This document shows, piece by piece, positions 1 through 8,829 of a DNA stretch of 64,000 nt. A program made the translations under genes and the position numbers. The notes below the pieces were generated by a model that saw only the letters and a list, made by a program, of their open reading frames with translations, made no database searches and had not been told where the DNA came from. The stretch lies in NCBI GenBank assembly GCA_020639075.1, contig JACKHI010000001.1:4526001-4590000 (forward strand), given 5' to 3'. Source of the DNA: Phycisphaerales bacterium. Its GTDB lineage: Bacteria > Planctomycetota > Phycisphaerae > UBA1845 > UTPLA1. Each line of letters begins with the position of its first letter. Within the stretch, counting starts at the first letter, position 1.

Positions 1-791
1 GGCTTCTTCGGGCCGCTCTTTTCTTTCTTTCCTTCAGCGTCTCCGTCTGACTTCTCCCCGTTGTCTCCCGACTCCGGCTCGCCGGCGCCCGCCGCTTTTT
101 CGGATGCGGCCTTCGCCTCGGCCTCGTCCGCCTCCTTGATCTTGCGAACATACGCCTGCGCCTTGATCAACTCGCTTCGCAGAATTGCGACGGCCTTCGA
201 GCGCGTCCCCGGCGCCTTCTTGTCGCCGTGCGTCGCCCAGTCGCCCAACGTGCACGCGATCATCGCTTCGGGGCGCACGACGGCATCGTCAACCGTATCG
301 CCCGCCAGCTTCACAATCATCGTCTGACCGCTAATCACTTCGCCGGGCGCGTGCCCCGTATGAATCGTCGTGACGCCGAACGATCGCGCCCACTCGACGA
401 GTCGTTCGCGCGGGTTGTATGCGTCGAACGCGCGGAGCTCCGGCTGAATCGCCTCGGAATGCTCGATGATGTCCTGGTCCTGCCGCTGGTTCAGGTAGCC
501 TGTCAGACCGATCGTGGCGTGGGCGTCGATGAGGCCGGGCGTGACAACCTTCGCACGAAACATCCTGACGTCGTCGGCGATGCGAATGTCCGCCGCCTTG
601 CCGATGCGATCGATCTTGCCGTCGCGGATGATAATGATGCCGTCCGTGATCGGTTCGCCGGCCATTGTGTAAATGGTCTCGCCGCGAATGGCGATCGGTG
701 CATCAGCACGCAGCGAATCGACGCTGAACAGTGCGATCGCGAGCAGCATCAACAGATGAATGTGAGCTTTCATTTTGCCTTGCTTCGTCAT
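1..791 (-). CDS. Secreted amidohydrolase-like protein, C-terminus beyond left edge
   Basis: A hydrophobic signal peptide follows a short basic start, and then comes the beta-sandwich entry typical of imidazolonepropionase-like amidohydrolases (GETIYTMAGEPI, then VVTPGLIDAHATIG). The usual metal-binding HxH after PGLID is degenerate here: DAHAT keeps the first His only, so the protein may be catalytically altered or bind metal differently. A Lys/Glu-rich stretch (about residues 215-260) precedes the window edge. ATG at 791 overlaps the stop of the upstream amidohydrolase as ATGA, which argues for translational coupling and fixes the start. A second Met lies six codons on. The family call is from sequence motifs; the substrate is unknown. 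Confidence 0.75.
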   Translation of the reverse strand, partial: MTKQGKMKAHIHLLMLLAIALFSVDSLRADAPIAIRGETIYTMAGEPITDGIIIIRDGKIDRIGKAADIRIADDVRMFRAKVVTPGLIDAHATIGLTGYLNQRQDQDIIEHSEAIQPELRAFDAYNPRERLVEWARSFGVTTIHTGHAPGEVISGQTMIVKLAGDTVDDAVVRPEAMIACTLGDWATHGDKKAPGTRSKAVAILRSELIKAQAYVRKIKEADEAEAKAASEKAAGAGEPESGDNGEKSDGDAEGKKEKSGPKK

Positions 792-2140
792 CGGCTGTGT
801 TCTCCTTCGTCGAGGCAGCAGCCATATGGGATATGATTTTCACCAGCGCCGTAGCCGCCGGTTGCGTAGAGATAATCCTTCGGGTTTGCGCGATCGAAGA
901 CGAGTTTGCCTTCGACATACGTCTGCTGAACGTGCGTATAGACGCTGAGCGGATCGCCGTCGAGGATGATGAAGTCGGCGTCCTTGCCCGCTGTCAACGT
1001 GCCGATCCGATTGTCCAGTTCCATCATCTTCGCGCCTTCGATCGTCAGCGCGGCCAGCGCCTTCTCACGCGACATACCCGCTCGGACGGCCAGCGCCGCC
1101 GAGCGAAAGAACAAACGCGAATCCGTGATCGGATCGTCGGTATGAAACGCGACAGGCACGCCGGCCTTCTCGAGCACAGCGCCCGTCGTCATGAGCAGGT
1201 CCTTCGCCTCCAGTTTGCCGCCGGGACTGTCGATCACGATGACGCTGCATGCGACGCCCGCCTTCTTGATTTCGTCGGGGATCTTCCACGCCTCGCTGAC
1301 GTGATGCAGCACGACTTTGAATCCGAATTCCTGCGACAGGCGAATGGCAGTGAGAATGTCGTCGGCGCGATGCGTGTGGAAGTGGACGACGCGCTTGCCG
1401 TCGAGGACTTCGCAGATCCCCTCCAACGCCAGATCGCGATCGGGTGGATCCTTCTCGTCGTCCGCTTCAGCCTTCTTCAGCTTCTCGCGATACGCCAGCG
1501 CATCGATGAAGCGCTGACGAACGAGTGCCGCCGACTTCGCTCGCGTGCCGGGGAACGGCGCTTCGCGCTGTGAGTTGGTCCCGTTCGCCATTTTCATGCC
1601 GCCCATGATCCCGCCGTCATCGTTGTGGATGGCGAGTTCGTCGATCGTGCGGCCGTCATTGAGCTTGATGTAGATCGTCTGACCGCTGAGCAAGTGGCCC
1701 GATCCCGGCATGACGTTGAGCGTCGTGAGACCACCGGCCTGGGCCTTCTGCAGTCCCGCATCAAGCACGTTGATGGAATCGTAAATGCGGCAGTCCGGTT
1801 GGATCGGTCCCGACGCATCCCCGCCCCAGCCGCTGCCCAAGTGGCTGTGGGTATCGACGAGCCCCGGCATGATTGTCTTGCCCGCGACGTCGACGCGTTG
1901 CGTGTTCGGTGCGATGAAGAGTCGATCGTCGCCGACGGCCGTGATCTTGCCGTTCTCGATGATGAGGCGACCGTTCTCGATGGGCTGGCCGTCGATGGGA
2001 ATGATCGTCGCCCCCACGAAGGCGATCGGTTGGTCCTGGGCCTGAGTTCGGCTTGCCGCGATCAGCGCGACGCAGATGCAGGCAAGCCGCAGTGAGTGTG
2101 CTGGATTCAAAGTTCCCTCCGGGGCGATGCTTGGGGTCAT
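788..2140 (-). CDS. Secreted metal-dependent amidohydrolase
   Basis: Imidazolonepropionase/dipeptidase-type amidohydrolase with a signal peptide (LRLACICVALIAASRTQA) and the complete metal set: HSH after PGLVDT, then His-rich strands HFHTH and HHVSE, and a late HTDDP aspartate. The C-terminal GTLTAGKDADFIILDGDPL is the classic end of this family. It probably hydrolyses a cyclic amide or peptide outside the cytoplasm; the substrate is not predictable. ATG 2140 is used here. An in-frame TTG at 2110 has a much better ribosome site (GGAGGG at 2120-2115) and also gives a clean signal peptide, so it may be the true start. The gene is coupled by a 4-base overlap to the next amidohydrolase. Confidence 0.85.
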   Translation of the reverse strand: MTPSIAPEGTLNPAHSLRLACICVALIAASRTQAQDQPIAFVGATIIPIDGQPIENGRLIIENGKITAVGDDRLFIAPNTQRVDVAGKTIMPGLVDTHSHLGSGWGGDASGPIQPDCRIYDSINVLDAGLQKAQAGGLTTLNVMPGSGHLLSGQTIYIKLNDGRTIDELAIHNDDGGIMGGMKMANGTNSQREAPFPGTRAKSAALVRQRFIDALAYREKLKKAEADDEKDPPDRDLALEGICEVLDGKRVVHFHTHRADDILTAIRLSQEFGFKVVLHHVSEAWKIPDEIKKAGVACSVIVIDSPGGKLEAKDLLMTTGAVLEKAGVPVAFHTDDPITDSRLFFRSAALAVRAGMSREKALAALTIEGAKMMELDNRIGTLTAGKDADFIILDGDPLSVYTHVQQTYVEGKLVFDRANPKDYLYATGGYGAGENHIPYGCCLDEGEHSR

Positions 2141-2650
2141 GTTGGTCCCGACCACAAGCGGGCGGGGGAACGCGATTGTAGCGGAGCGCTTCCTGTAGGT
2201 GTAAGGATCCGACCTCTCCGCTTCTTGGGTTGCTTGATGAGGGGAGAATTGAACGTGTCGTTTTGCACGGCTGATTGCGAGGGGTAACCATTGCGGCGAC
2301 AGGGCGTTGGATGCATTCGCGCCAAAATGCACCCCCCGCAAAATGGCGCAAATTGTGCAAAACGGCCGAAGTGTTGAGCTCGGAGCGAAATGTCGGTGGA
2401 CCCTGACGCATGGCGACAAGGAATCTTGATCGGAGATTCGGCCGGAACTCCGTGATTGTCGTACAGGCCCGTAGGTCGGCTCATCGACCCGACAGGGTTT
2501 TGGAATGGCGTTACAAGACACGCAGTGTCAGGCAGACTCGTGTCCTGAATTCTGGTTCATTCGGGAGTCGCTGTTCATGTACAAGGCGAAAGAGCCTATG
2601 AACGCGGGATGCCGTCGGGATCATTTGAAAGTCGCCTCCCTCTGAGTATG

Positions 2651-2772
2651 ACGGGATGCGCATGATGCATGGCGTCGCGCCGTACCTACGGCACGGCAAT
2701 CGTGGTAACCAATGATCAATCCCAGCCTTGAAAAGGCTGGGCTATTCTCGGAGCGTCCCTGACGGGACGCGG
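2651..2772. repeat. Dispersed intergenic repeat, copy A
   Basis: A block of about 122 bp is repeated with high similarity at 3680-3801. It contains short palindromes: a GCGCCGTACC/GGCACGG pair, CCCAGCCTTGAAAAGGCTGGG at 2721-2741, and GCGTCCC TGA CGGGACGC near its end. The rest of the 780-bp stretch between 2140 and 2921 shows no convincing gene; the ORFs there have no ribosome site and no protein-like composition. Confidence 0.75.
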
Positions 2773-2920
2773 CACTCGTCGAGTCCGAGCCGGGCGGAAG
2801 GAGCGCCGCCCGCGAGCGTACCGATCGAGACGCGGCGCTCGCGCTATCGCAGGAACCAACAGAGGTCACAGAAATCCGTGATGAAACTGAATTTTGCGGG
2901 CCTGACTGAATCGATCGATT

Positions 2921-3589
2921 TCAAGGACTGCGCTGACCGATCGGGATGTTGCGACGTCGATAGACCACAACGAGGCAGACCAATGTCAGGATGCCCATGA
3001 ACGCGAGGTACTCCGGGTTGCGGTATTTCAGCAGGAAGGAATTCGCGCTCCACATCCACCCGGGCGGCGCGCCGGTCAGTCGTTCAACTTCGGATCGCCA
3101 TGCGGTTTCGTTGGCGACAACCCCGACGTCATTACTGGCGGTGTCGGCGATGAAGTACCCGCCTTCGCAGTCGCCGAAGATGATCGATTCGCGCGAATTG
3201 AATTGCGTGACATTCTCAATTCGGGGGAGCCAGTCGTCGCTTGGCTTCACGTGATGTTTCTTGATGGCGGCGAGCCAGTCTTGTTCGTTGTCGAATTGCA
3301 GAAATTCGTCGGAATCTCGTTTGGATAGCCAATAGATTCGCCGGTCCCCGAGACTGCCGACACCGGCCCACCATCGTTCGCCAGATCGAGCGTCGCCATC
3401 GCCGCCGCCATACTCCAGGCTGCAAGGAGTGGAGTTTGAGATCGAACCGATACCATAGCCGTGCGAAAGCTTGATATACGGATCACGATACACAAAACCA
3501 TCGACTAAGAGCAGAAAGAAGAGCAGGCCGAGTATGCGGCCGATCGATCGTTTGATGGCGGCAGTATGCTTGGCAGTGGGCGGCGTCAT
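2921..3589 (-). CDS. Hypothetical two-segment membrane protein
   Basis: I do not recognise this 222-aa protein. It has a basic N-terminus, one hydrophobic segment near residues 14-30 (IGRILGLLFFLLLVDGFVY), an exported-looking soluble middle of about 165 residues rich in Asp, Trp and Asn, and a second membrane segment (YLAFMGILTLVCLVVVY) followed by a basic tail RRRN. A middle domain outside the membrane is the natural topology. The start at ATG 3589 follows a run that looks non-coding; upstream in-frame codons read into repeat copy B. It stands alone between the two repeat copies. Confidence 0.6.
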   Translation of the reverse strand: MTPPTAKHTAAIKRSIGRILGLLFFLLLVDGFVYRDPYIKLSHGYGIGSISNSTPCSLEYGGGDGDARSGERWWAGVGSLGDRRIYWLSKRDSDEFLQFDNEQDWLAAIKKHHVKPSDDWLPRIENVTQFNSRESIIFGDCEGGYFIADTASNDVGVVANETAWRSEVERLTGAPPGWMWSANSFLLKYRNPEYLAFMGILTLVCLVVVYRRRNIPIGQRSP

Positions 3590-3679
3590 TGTATTGAAGT
3601 ATACGCATTGATGTCGGTGTGTTGTGGGAGGTCGGCAGACGCCTTGCCGGGCGATCGGGTCGGCCGCGCGGCCGGCGGG

Positions 3680-3801
3680 ACGGGATGCGCATGATGCACG
3701 GCGTCGCGCCGTACCTACGGCACGGCAATGGTGAGCACCAACCAACAATCCCAGCCTTGAAAGGCTCGGCTACTCTCGGAGCGTCCCTGACGGGACGCGG
3801 C
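3680..3801. repeat. Dispersed intergenic repeat, copy B
   Basis: Second copy of the block at 2651-2772, in the same orientation, differing at scattered positions. The CCCAGCCTTGAAA palindrome is partly decayed here (AGGCTCGGC), while the GCGTCCCTGACGGGACGC palindrome is intact. The two copies flank the membrane protein gene, so recombination between them could delete or invert it. The remainder of 3590-3973 holds nothing I can support. Confidence 0.75.
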
Positions 3802-3973
3802 GTTCGCCGGCGCAACCCACGAGTCGCATCTGCAGCGGGCCGTGTTTCATCTCCCATCGCATAATCACCTGCTGCAAGAAGTTATCGCGCAATCGCTGCA
3901 TCGCGCGACCGGACTCTCTCACAGTCGCGGTTCCGGTTTGGCCGTCAATCCCCGTAAATGCGTGAATAACCTC

Positions 3974-5182
3974 TTATTTTTCGGCGGGCTCCGGCTTCTG
4001 CAGGCGAACCTGCGTCGTGTGTTCTTCGCCGTCGCGGAGGTAAGTGACGTTGACGATGTCGCCCGCGTCATGTTTTTCCAGGGAGCTCAGCAACTGGTCG
4101 AGATTCTTCACGACGCGATCGTCGATCTTGCGGATGATGTCGCCGTGGATCATCCGGCCCGACGAATCGCGCGAAAAGCCGCGCAGGCCCGCCTCTTCGG
4201 CGCCGCTGTCGGGCTGCACGATGCGAATCGCCACGCCCTCGATGCCGAGCCGTCGCGCGCTGCCTTCGTCGAGTGCGATCACGCCGAGCTGTGGTCGCAC
4301 GACCTGCCCGTGTTCGATCAACTGCGGCACAACGAGATTCACTGTATCGACGGGCACGGCGAACCCGATGCCCGAGCTCGATCCGGAATCGCTGACGATC
4401 ATCGTGTTGACGCCGATCAGCCTTCCGGCGCTGTCCAGCAGCGGACCGCCGGAGTTGCCGGGATTGATGGCGGCGTCCGTCTGGATGACATCCTCGATTG
4501 TCCGCCCTGAGATCGACGTGATCGATCGGCCCAGCGCGCTGACGATGCCCGTCGTGAGTGTCTGGTCGAGACCGAACGGGTTGCCAATGGCGAAGACGGA
4601 TTGTCCGACGAGCAGGTCGCTGGCCGTGCCGATGGGGATCGGCTTGAGACGGAACGGTTCGGCATCGATGCGAATGACGGCGATGTCCTTGTCAGGCGCG
4701 ATGCCGACGGGGGTCGCGTTCCAGACGGTCTGGTCGCTGAGCGTCACTTGCACCTGCTCGGCGCCGTTGACGACATGGAAATTCGTGACGATATGACCGG
4801 CGTTGTCCCAGATGAAGCCGGAGCCCGTACCCATTTCGGGCGTGTCGTAGAATGTGCGGCCGTTCAGCAGACGGTGTTCGCGCGGCGCGCTGACGCGCGT
4901 GATATAGACGACGCTTGGCGCGGCCTGCTCGAAGATGTTGATCGTCGTCTTTTCGAAGTCGGCCAGATCGGCGCGCGGCGTGATCGGGCGCGGCGCCGTG
5001 TTGCCCGTCAACCAGTTGCCGCCGCGCAATGTGTTGAGCAGCAAATATCCGCCGGAGAGACCGAAGAAAAGACCGATGAGCAGCGCGAGCCGCATGCCGG
5101 AGCCGGGTGGCGGTGGCGGCGGAGGAGGCGGCGCCGGCCTGGCGGGGGGCATCGGCGGAAATGGATCAGTCGTATTTGTCAC
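3974..5182 (-). CDS. HtrA/DegP-type periplasmic serine protease with PDZ domain
   Basis: S1C protease of the HtrA/DegQ family, 402 aa with one C-terminal PDZ domain. The N-terminus is Pro-rich (residues 8-27), followed by a membrane anchor near residues 30-52, so the enzyme is probably tethered facing the periplasm. The catalytic triad is visible: His136 in NFHVV, Asp166 in DKDIAVI and Ser244 in NPGNSGGP. The PDZ region runs from about residue 290 to the end. The usual role is degradation or refolding of damaged envelope proteins. The start is GTG 5182, preceded by AAGGA at good spacing. It is monocistronic and divergent from the DUF4097 lipoprotein. Confidence 0.93.
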   Translation of the reverse strand: MTNTTDPFPPMPPARPAPPPPPPPPPGSGMRLALLIGLFFGLSGGYLLLNTLRGGNWLTGNTAPRPITPRADLADFEKTTINIFEQAAPSVVYITRVSAPREHRLLNGRTFYDTPEMGTGSGFIWDNAGHIVTNFHVVNGAEQVQVTLSDQTVWNATPVGIAPDKDIAVIRIDAEPFRLKPIPIGTASDLLVGQSVFAIGNPFGLDQTLTTGIVSALGRSITSISGRTIEDVIQTDAAINPGNSGGPLLDSAGRLIGVNTMIVSDSGSSSGIGFAVPVDTVNLVVPQLIEHGQVVRPQLGVIALDEGSARRLGIEGVAIRIVQPDSGAEEAGLRGFSRDSSGRMIHGDIIRKIDDRVVKNLDQLLSSLEKHDAGDIVNVTYLRDGEEHTTQVRLQKPEPAEK

Positions 5183-5428
5183 GTTTCTTCCTTGTCTTGC
5201 GACTTCGGCAAATTCTGCCGCGAAACTCGCCGCAATTGCCGATGGGAATGCGATTCGGTTGTCGTCGCAGGCGGCTCGCCGGCGACTTCGGGGCCGAGCC
5301 GACGCTTATGGGACCCGGCCAAGTATGCGCTGTTTATTGAACCGCCCGGCTGACCGATAAGCAAATCACGGCGCGATCTATTTCGTTCGCGCTGTTCGCC
5401 GCGCATCAACTTTCCTGGAGGCCCTCAC

Positions 5429-6331
5429 GTGGCACGCGCTGCATTCTTTTCGGCTGTGTTCTCTGTTGTCGTCGTAACGATTGTTGGCTGCGATACCGGT
5501 ATGCCGGCATCCCTTCCGGCTGGAACGAACCTCTCGGCGCCGGATGGAATCGATCCGCAGAATCCGAACATCGAGCGGTCCACGAAAATAGTCGATTTCA
5601 CAAAGGTTCGATCGATTCGACTCGAACTCCCCGTCGGACGCGTGAGCGTGACGCAATCCGACGGCCAGACGACTGCAACGTTGCGGGTCGCGGAAATCAT
5701 CACGCGGGAGGGCTTCAACGTTGAGCAGCTCACAGACCTCCTCAACCAAACCCGAGTTACCGCCGAGCGAGCCTTCGTCGACGACGAACGACTGGATGTC
5801 GAAGCAACCATCGCGCCGGAGCTTTCCGACGAGGACGTCCTATTCGACGTTCGTCTGGTGGTACCCACCGGCGCGAACCTGGAAGTCCTTGTCGGCAATG
5901 GACCTGTCGAGGTTGTTGACTTAACGGGCAGCGTCGAGATCCGAACGGACAATGGCGCCGTGGACGTGAAGAACGTTCAGGGCGACGTGACGGCGAAGAC
6001 GACGCAGCGGGCCATTTCCATTCAGGATGTGGCGGGCGACGTATCGGCCGACACGACGGAGGCCGACATCGACCTGCGACTCGATCCCGGGCTCGACGGT
6101 CGCATCTCCGCATCGACCACGACGGGACAGATCCGCCTGATGGTGCCAAAGACTACGGCAGCCCGCGTTATGCTCCTGTCGGAGAGCGGCGTCGTGACGG
6201 CCAATCTCAACGGCTTCGCCGTGACAGACATTTCGACATCAGCGGGATTTCTCGAAGGCGTCTTGAACGGCGGCGGCGGCGCCATTGAGCTCAAGAGTCT
6301 GACGGGCGAAATCAGCTTCCTTGGAATGTAA
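5429..6331 (+). CDS. DUF4097-type beta-strand-repeat lipoprotein
   Basis: 300-aa predicted lipoprotein: hydrophobic signal ending VTIVG with Cys21 as the lipidation site. The mature protein is a series of short alternating beta strands with recurring D/N-G and T-x-x-G turns (for example GNGPVEVVDLTGSVEIRTD), the pattern of the DUF4097/DUF2807-like right-handed beta-helix family. Members are surface or periplasmic proteins of unknown biochemical role. TGGAGG lies just upstream of the ATG. A rho-independent terminator follows directly, so it is a single-gene unit divergent from the HtrA protease. Confidence 0.8.
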   Translation: MARAAFFSAVFSVVVVTIVGCDTGMPASLPAGTNLSAPDGIDPQNPNIERSTKIVDFTKVRSIRLELPVGRVSVTQSDGQTTATLRVAEIITREGFNVEQLTDLLNQTRVTAERAFVDDERLDVEATIAPELSDEDVLFDVRLVVPTGANLEVLVGNGPVEVVDLTGSVEIRTDNGAVDVKNVQGDVTAKTTQRAISIQDVAGDVSADTTEADIDLRLDPGLDGRISASTTTGQIRLMVPKTTAARVMLLSESGVVTANLNGFAVTDISTSAGFLEGVLNGGGGAIELKSLTGEISFLGM

Positions 6332-6383
6332 GCGGGGCACGTTTGCCCCAAGTCTGGAGATCGCTTGTTTGCTTGACCGCGGG

Positions 6384-6413
6384 CCGGCTTCCGTAGCGGA
6401 GCCGGTCTTTTTT
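6384..6413 (+). terminator. Rho-independent terminator of the DUF4097 gene
   Basis: Stem CCGGCTTCCG / CGGAGCCGG with one bulged T and loop TAG, followed by TCTTTTTT. It lies 50 bp after the stop codon. Confidence 0.85.
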
Positions 6414-6460
6414 CATGCGCAGAAGCTGCGCTTGTGGCGATGGCGACAGCTCGACGTCGA

Positions 6461-6575
6461 TCAATGAGTAAGTGAGTTGTGAGGGCTGAGTTGTGAGCGT
6501 CGATTGATGAGCGATGAGTAGTGGGCGTGGAGAAGTTAGTGGCGGGTGATGAGTTGCGTGTTGTGGGCGGCGAGT
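6461..6575. repeat. Degenerate short-period tandem repeat
   Basis: Low-complexity array built on TGAG/TGTGAG/GATGAG words with no exact period (such as GAGTTGTGAG and GATGAGCGATGAGTAG). It is not coding on either strand by composition. It is the first of two such arrays in the 580-bp gap before the methyltransferase. Confidence 0.6.
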
Positions 6576-6595
6576 CATGGAATTGGAGGTCTCGA

Positions 6596-6632
6596 ATCTC
6601 AAATTTCAAATTTGAGATTTCAAATCCAGAGT
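6596..6632. repeat. AAATTT-rich nested palindrome
   Basis: TCTCAAATTT and AAATTTGAGA arms are separated by a single C, followed by a partial third copy (GATTTCAAATC). It is an AT-rich island in GC-rich surroundings, between the two degenerate arrays. Confidence 0.6.
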
Positions 6633-6734
6633 AGCATGTCCGAAGATGCACATCCGGCGTTTCAAATCCGACACCTCGAACGCAAGACCTGAGCCTCCGG
6701 CGCTCGGCACTCCCCTGAAGTCGATCATCGTGAC

Positions 6735-6754
6735 CCCAGGGTTGAAACCCTGGG
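6735..6754. repeat. CCCAGGGTT-GA-AACCCTGGG palindrome
   Basis: Perfect 9-bp stem with a GA loop. It shares the CCCAG..TTGAAA..CTGGG layout with the palindromes at 2721-2741 and about 3750, and resembles CCAGGGACT-TC-AGTCCCTGG at 58546-58565. It is probably one family of dispersed intergenic palindromes in this genome. Confidence 0.6.
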
Positions 6755-6804
6755 CCACCCGGCGGACGACAACTTCTCCGGCATCGAACGTCCGACGACT
6801 CCTT

Positions 6805-6900
6805 GCTGACAATTGACGATTGACAACCGACGACTGATGACTGATGACTGAAGACTGACAATCAAAAGCTGACGACTGATGACTGACGACTGACAACTGG
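6805..6900. repeat. Degenerate TGACGACTGA-type tandem repeat
   Basis: Roughly 95 bp of imperfect copies of TGACTGA and GACGACTGATGA, ending about 12 bp before the methyltransferase start. A similar tract lies between rplJ and rplL at 20505-20600. Confidence 0.65.
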
Positions 6901-6911
6901 AACTTCTGCAA

Positions 6912-7838
6912 ATGGCACTGAAACCACCCGCTGAATATTCGAATGCAGTTCGCGACACGCTGCACTGGCTCGTGTCGGCGGGGCAGGTGGACCAACCGGC
7001 GACGGCGCGGGGGGAGGCACAGTACCTGTTGTGCCATGCGCGGCGATTGCACGAGTCGTTCATTTCATTGCCGGCGGCGGGCGTGAACACGAAGTGCCTT
7101 GTCGTCGGTTCGTGGGGGATTGAAGTGCCTTACCTGGCGGGAAAGCTGGGTTGGAAAGACATCACTTGCATCTGTGCGCCGACGAACAAGCGCGGCGTCG
7201 TGCAGCGGCTGACACGCACGCATCCGAACGGGCAGGATTCCTATTCATTCGACTTGATCGAGCACGATCTGGAGAGCGGTCGTCTTCCGTTCGAGGACGA
7301 ATCGTTCGGGCTCGTCGTCTTCTGGGGGTGTTTCGAGCACCTGCGTCACGATCCGGAGTTCGGTCTCTACGAGATCAATCGCGTGACGGCGCGCGAAGGC
7401 GTCGTGAGCATCGTGACGGACAACGCGATCAGCTTCCAGATGACGCACAGTATGTTGCGCGGCGAACCGATGCCGATGCGGCTGCATCATCCGGCCGCCG
7501 AGGGACACTGGCGGTTGTATACACCGCCGGAGCTGGAGACGCTCCTGACAGGCACGGGCTGGCGTGTGGACGTATTGACGACGATCGTCTCCGATCCGCC
7601 CGTCTATTGGCGCTGGTGGAAGCGCTGGTTGTTTCGAAAGCTCGTGGCGGACTTTCGTCGCGGTTTTGGTCTTCGCGAGCCCTATTGGGATGCGTTCATC
7701 CTGGCGAATGCCGTGAAAGTGGCAGCGCCGATACGGCAATATCCGGGTTGGCTGTATAAGGATGAGAAGATTGCGGCGCTTAAGTTAGAGATGCTCGAAT
7801 ATGAGGGCCGCAATGTGGGGCGGGCGCGGACGGCTTAG
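6912..7838 (+). CDS. Class I SAM-dependent methyltransferase
   Basis: 308-aa protein with a Rossmann-type SAM fold. The glycine motif I is atypical (VVGSWGIEVPYLAGKLG, about residues 61-77). The acidic loop is followed by FDLIEHDLESGRLPFEDESFGLV, a methyltransferase-type motif (DxExxxLPF...SFD), then FWGCFEHLRHD and a post-motif strand. The N-terminal 50 residues form a helical cap. The C-terminus after residue 200 is basic and Trp-rich and may bind membrane or substrate. The acceptor is unknown; position beside MddA and a GT39 enzyme hints at lipid or glycan modification, but that is inference. No clear ribosome site is present, since a degenerate repeat abuts the ATG. Confidence 0.75.
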   Translation: MALKPPAEYSNAVRDTLHWLVSAGQVDQPATARGEAQYLLCHARRLHESFISLPAAGVNTKCLVVGSWGIEVPYLAGKLGWKDITCICAPTNKRGVVQRLTRTHPNGQDSYSFDLIEHDLESGRLPFEDESFGLVVFWGCFEHLRHDPEFGLYEINRVTAREGVVSIVTDNAISFQMTHSMLRGEPMPMRLHHPAAEGHWRLYTPPELETLLTGTGWRVDVLTTIVSDPPVYWRWWKRWLFRKLVADFRRGFGLREPYWDAFILANAVKVAAPIRQYPGWLYKDEKIAALKLEMLEYEGRNVGRARTA

Positions 7839-8026
7839 GCCTTCGCGGCTGACGTGAGGATTCCCACTCGTTGCCGCGATCTCGTCGGCTTCTTTCTGAG
7901 GCCACAGCGCACTAATTTCACGATTTTATCCCACATAGTGAAGATCATCGGCAAACGTCGCACGGTACTCCCGGGAAGGCTGCATGGGCGGTCTTCGGCG
8001 GTTGGAATTGGACGGGAGTTCGTGCG

Positions 8027-8824
8027 ATGGGCGTTTTTGCGTACGGTGCGGCGGTTTATGTCTTGTTTGTGGGGACGTTTCTTTACGCGATCGGGTTCGT
8101 CGAGAACCTGCTCGTCGGCAAGTCGATCGACAGTGGGATCGCCGGTTCGACGTATGCGGCCGTCATCGTCAATGTCGCGCTGCTGAGTCTGTTCGGCGTG
8201 CAACATACGATCATGGCGCGGCCGGCGTTCAAGCGCTGGTTCGCCCGGCACATTCCCAAGGCGGCGGAGCGAAGCACCTTCGTGCTGGCGACGTGCATCT
8301 GCCTGATACTGACTTTCCGGTTCTGGCGACCGATCGAAGGTGCGTTGTGGAGCGTAGACAACGAGATCGGTCGGATGCTGCTTTACGGCGTGTCATTTTT
8401 CGGCTGGGCGCTCGTGCTGTACGCGACGTTCTGCATCGATCACTTCGGCTTGTTCGGGCTGCGTCAGGTCTGGGCGCACCTGCGGGGCCAGGAATTCGAT
8501 CGCGGCCGATTTGTGACGCCATGGCTGTACAAACTGGTTCGCAATCCGCTGATGCTGGGATTCATCATTGCCTTCTGGGCGACGCCGGATATGACGTTCT
8601 CGCATTTGCTGTTTGCAGCCGTGACGACGAGTTACATCTTCTTCGGCGTGTTCCTGGAGGAGCGCGATCTGTCGGCGCAACTCGGCGAGGACTATCGGCG
8701 GTATCGGGCGAGGACGCCGATGCTGCTGCCGTGGCCGCGGAAGCGCGTGACGTCGGCGTTTGAGCCGCAGCGTGTGCCGGTGGAGATCAGCAGGTCGAGT
8801 CTGAGCCTCAAAGTGAATGTCTGA
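8027..8824 (+). CDS. mddA: Methanethiol S-methyltransferase, MddA-like (NnrU/ICMT superfamily)
   Basis: Integral membrane protein of 265 aa with about five hydrophobic segments. From memory of the family, landmarks fit MddA, the enzyme that methylates methanethiol (or hydrogen sulfide) to dimethyl sulfide using SAM: FLYAIGFVENLLVGKSIDSG near the N-terminus, GVQHTIMARPAFKRW, AAERSTFVL, DHFGLFGLRQVW, and the membrane methyltransferase core KLVRNPLMLGFIIAFWATP with the late EERDL. The His residues of QHTIM and DHFG are typical. GGGAG precedes the ATG. It lies five bases before the next gene, so it is probably co-transcribed with it. Other NnrU-like methyltransferases are the main alternative. 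Confidence 0.75.
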   Translation: MGVFAYGAAVYVLFVGTFLYAIGFVENLLVGKSIDSGIAGSTYAAVIVNVALLSLFGVQHTIMARPAFKRWFARHIPKAAERSTFVLATCICLILTFRFWRPIEGALWSVDNEIGRMLLYGVSFFGWALVLYATFCIDHFGLFGLRQVWAHLRGQEFDRGRFVTPWLYKLVRNPLMLGFIIAFWATPDMTFSHLLFAAVTTSYIFFGVFLEERDLSAQLGEDYRRYRARTPMLLPWPRKRVTSAFEPQRVPVEISRSSLSLKVNV

Positions 8825-8829
8825 GCGAC

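Noticed and set aside
228..836. Plus-strand 202-aa ORF
   Set aside because: Antisense to the amidohydrolase frame, Arg/Asp/Val-rich shadow composition, no ribosome site.
2141..2521. N-terminal extension of the upstream amidohydrolase to 2521
   Set aside because: The extra 127 residues are not protein-like and would bury a good signal peptide; starts at 2140 or 2110 are preferred.
6461..6900. CRISPR array
   Set aside because: The repeats are short, inexact and lack unique spacers; no cas genes are present.
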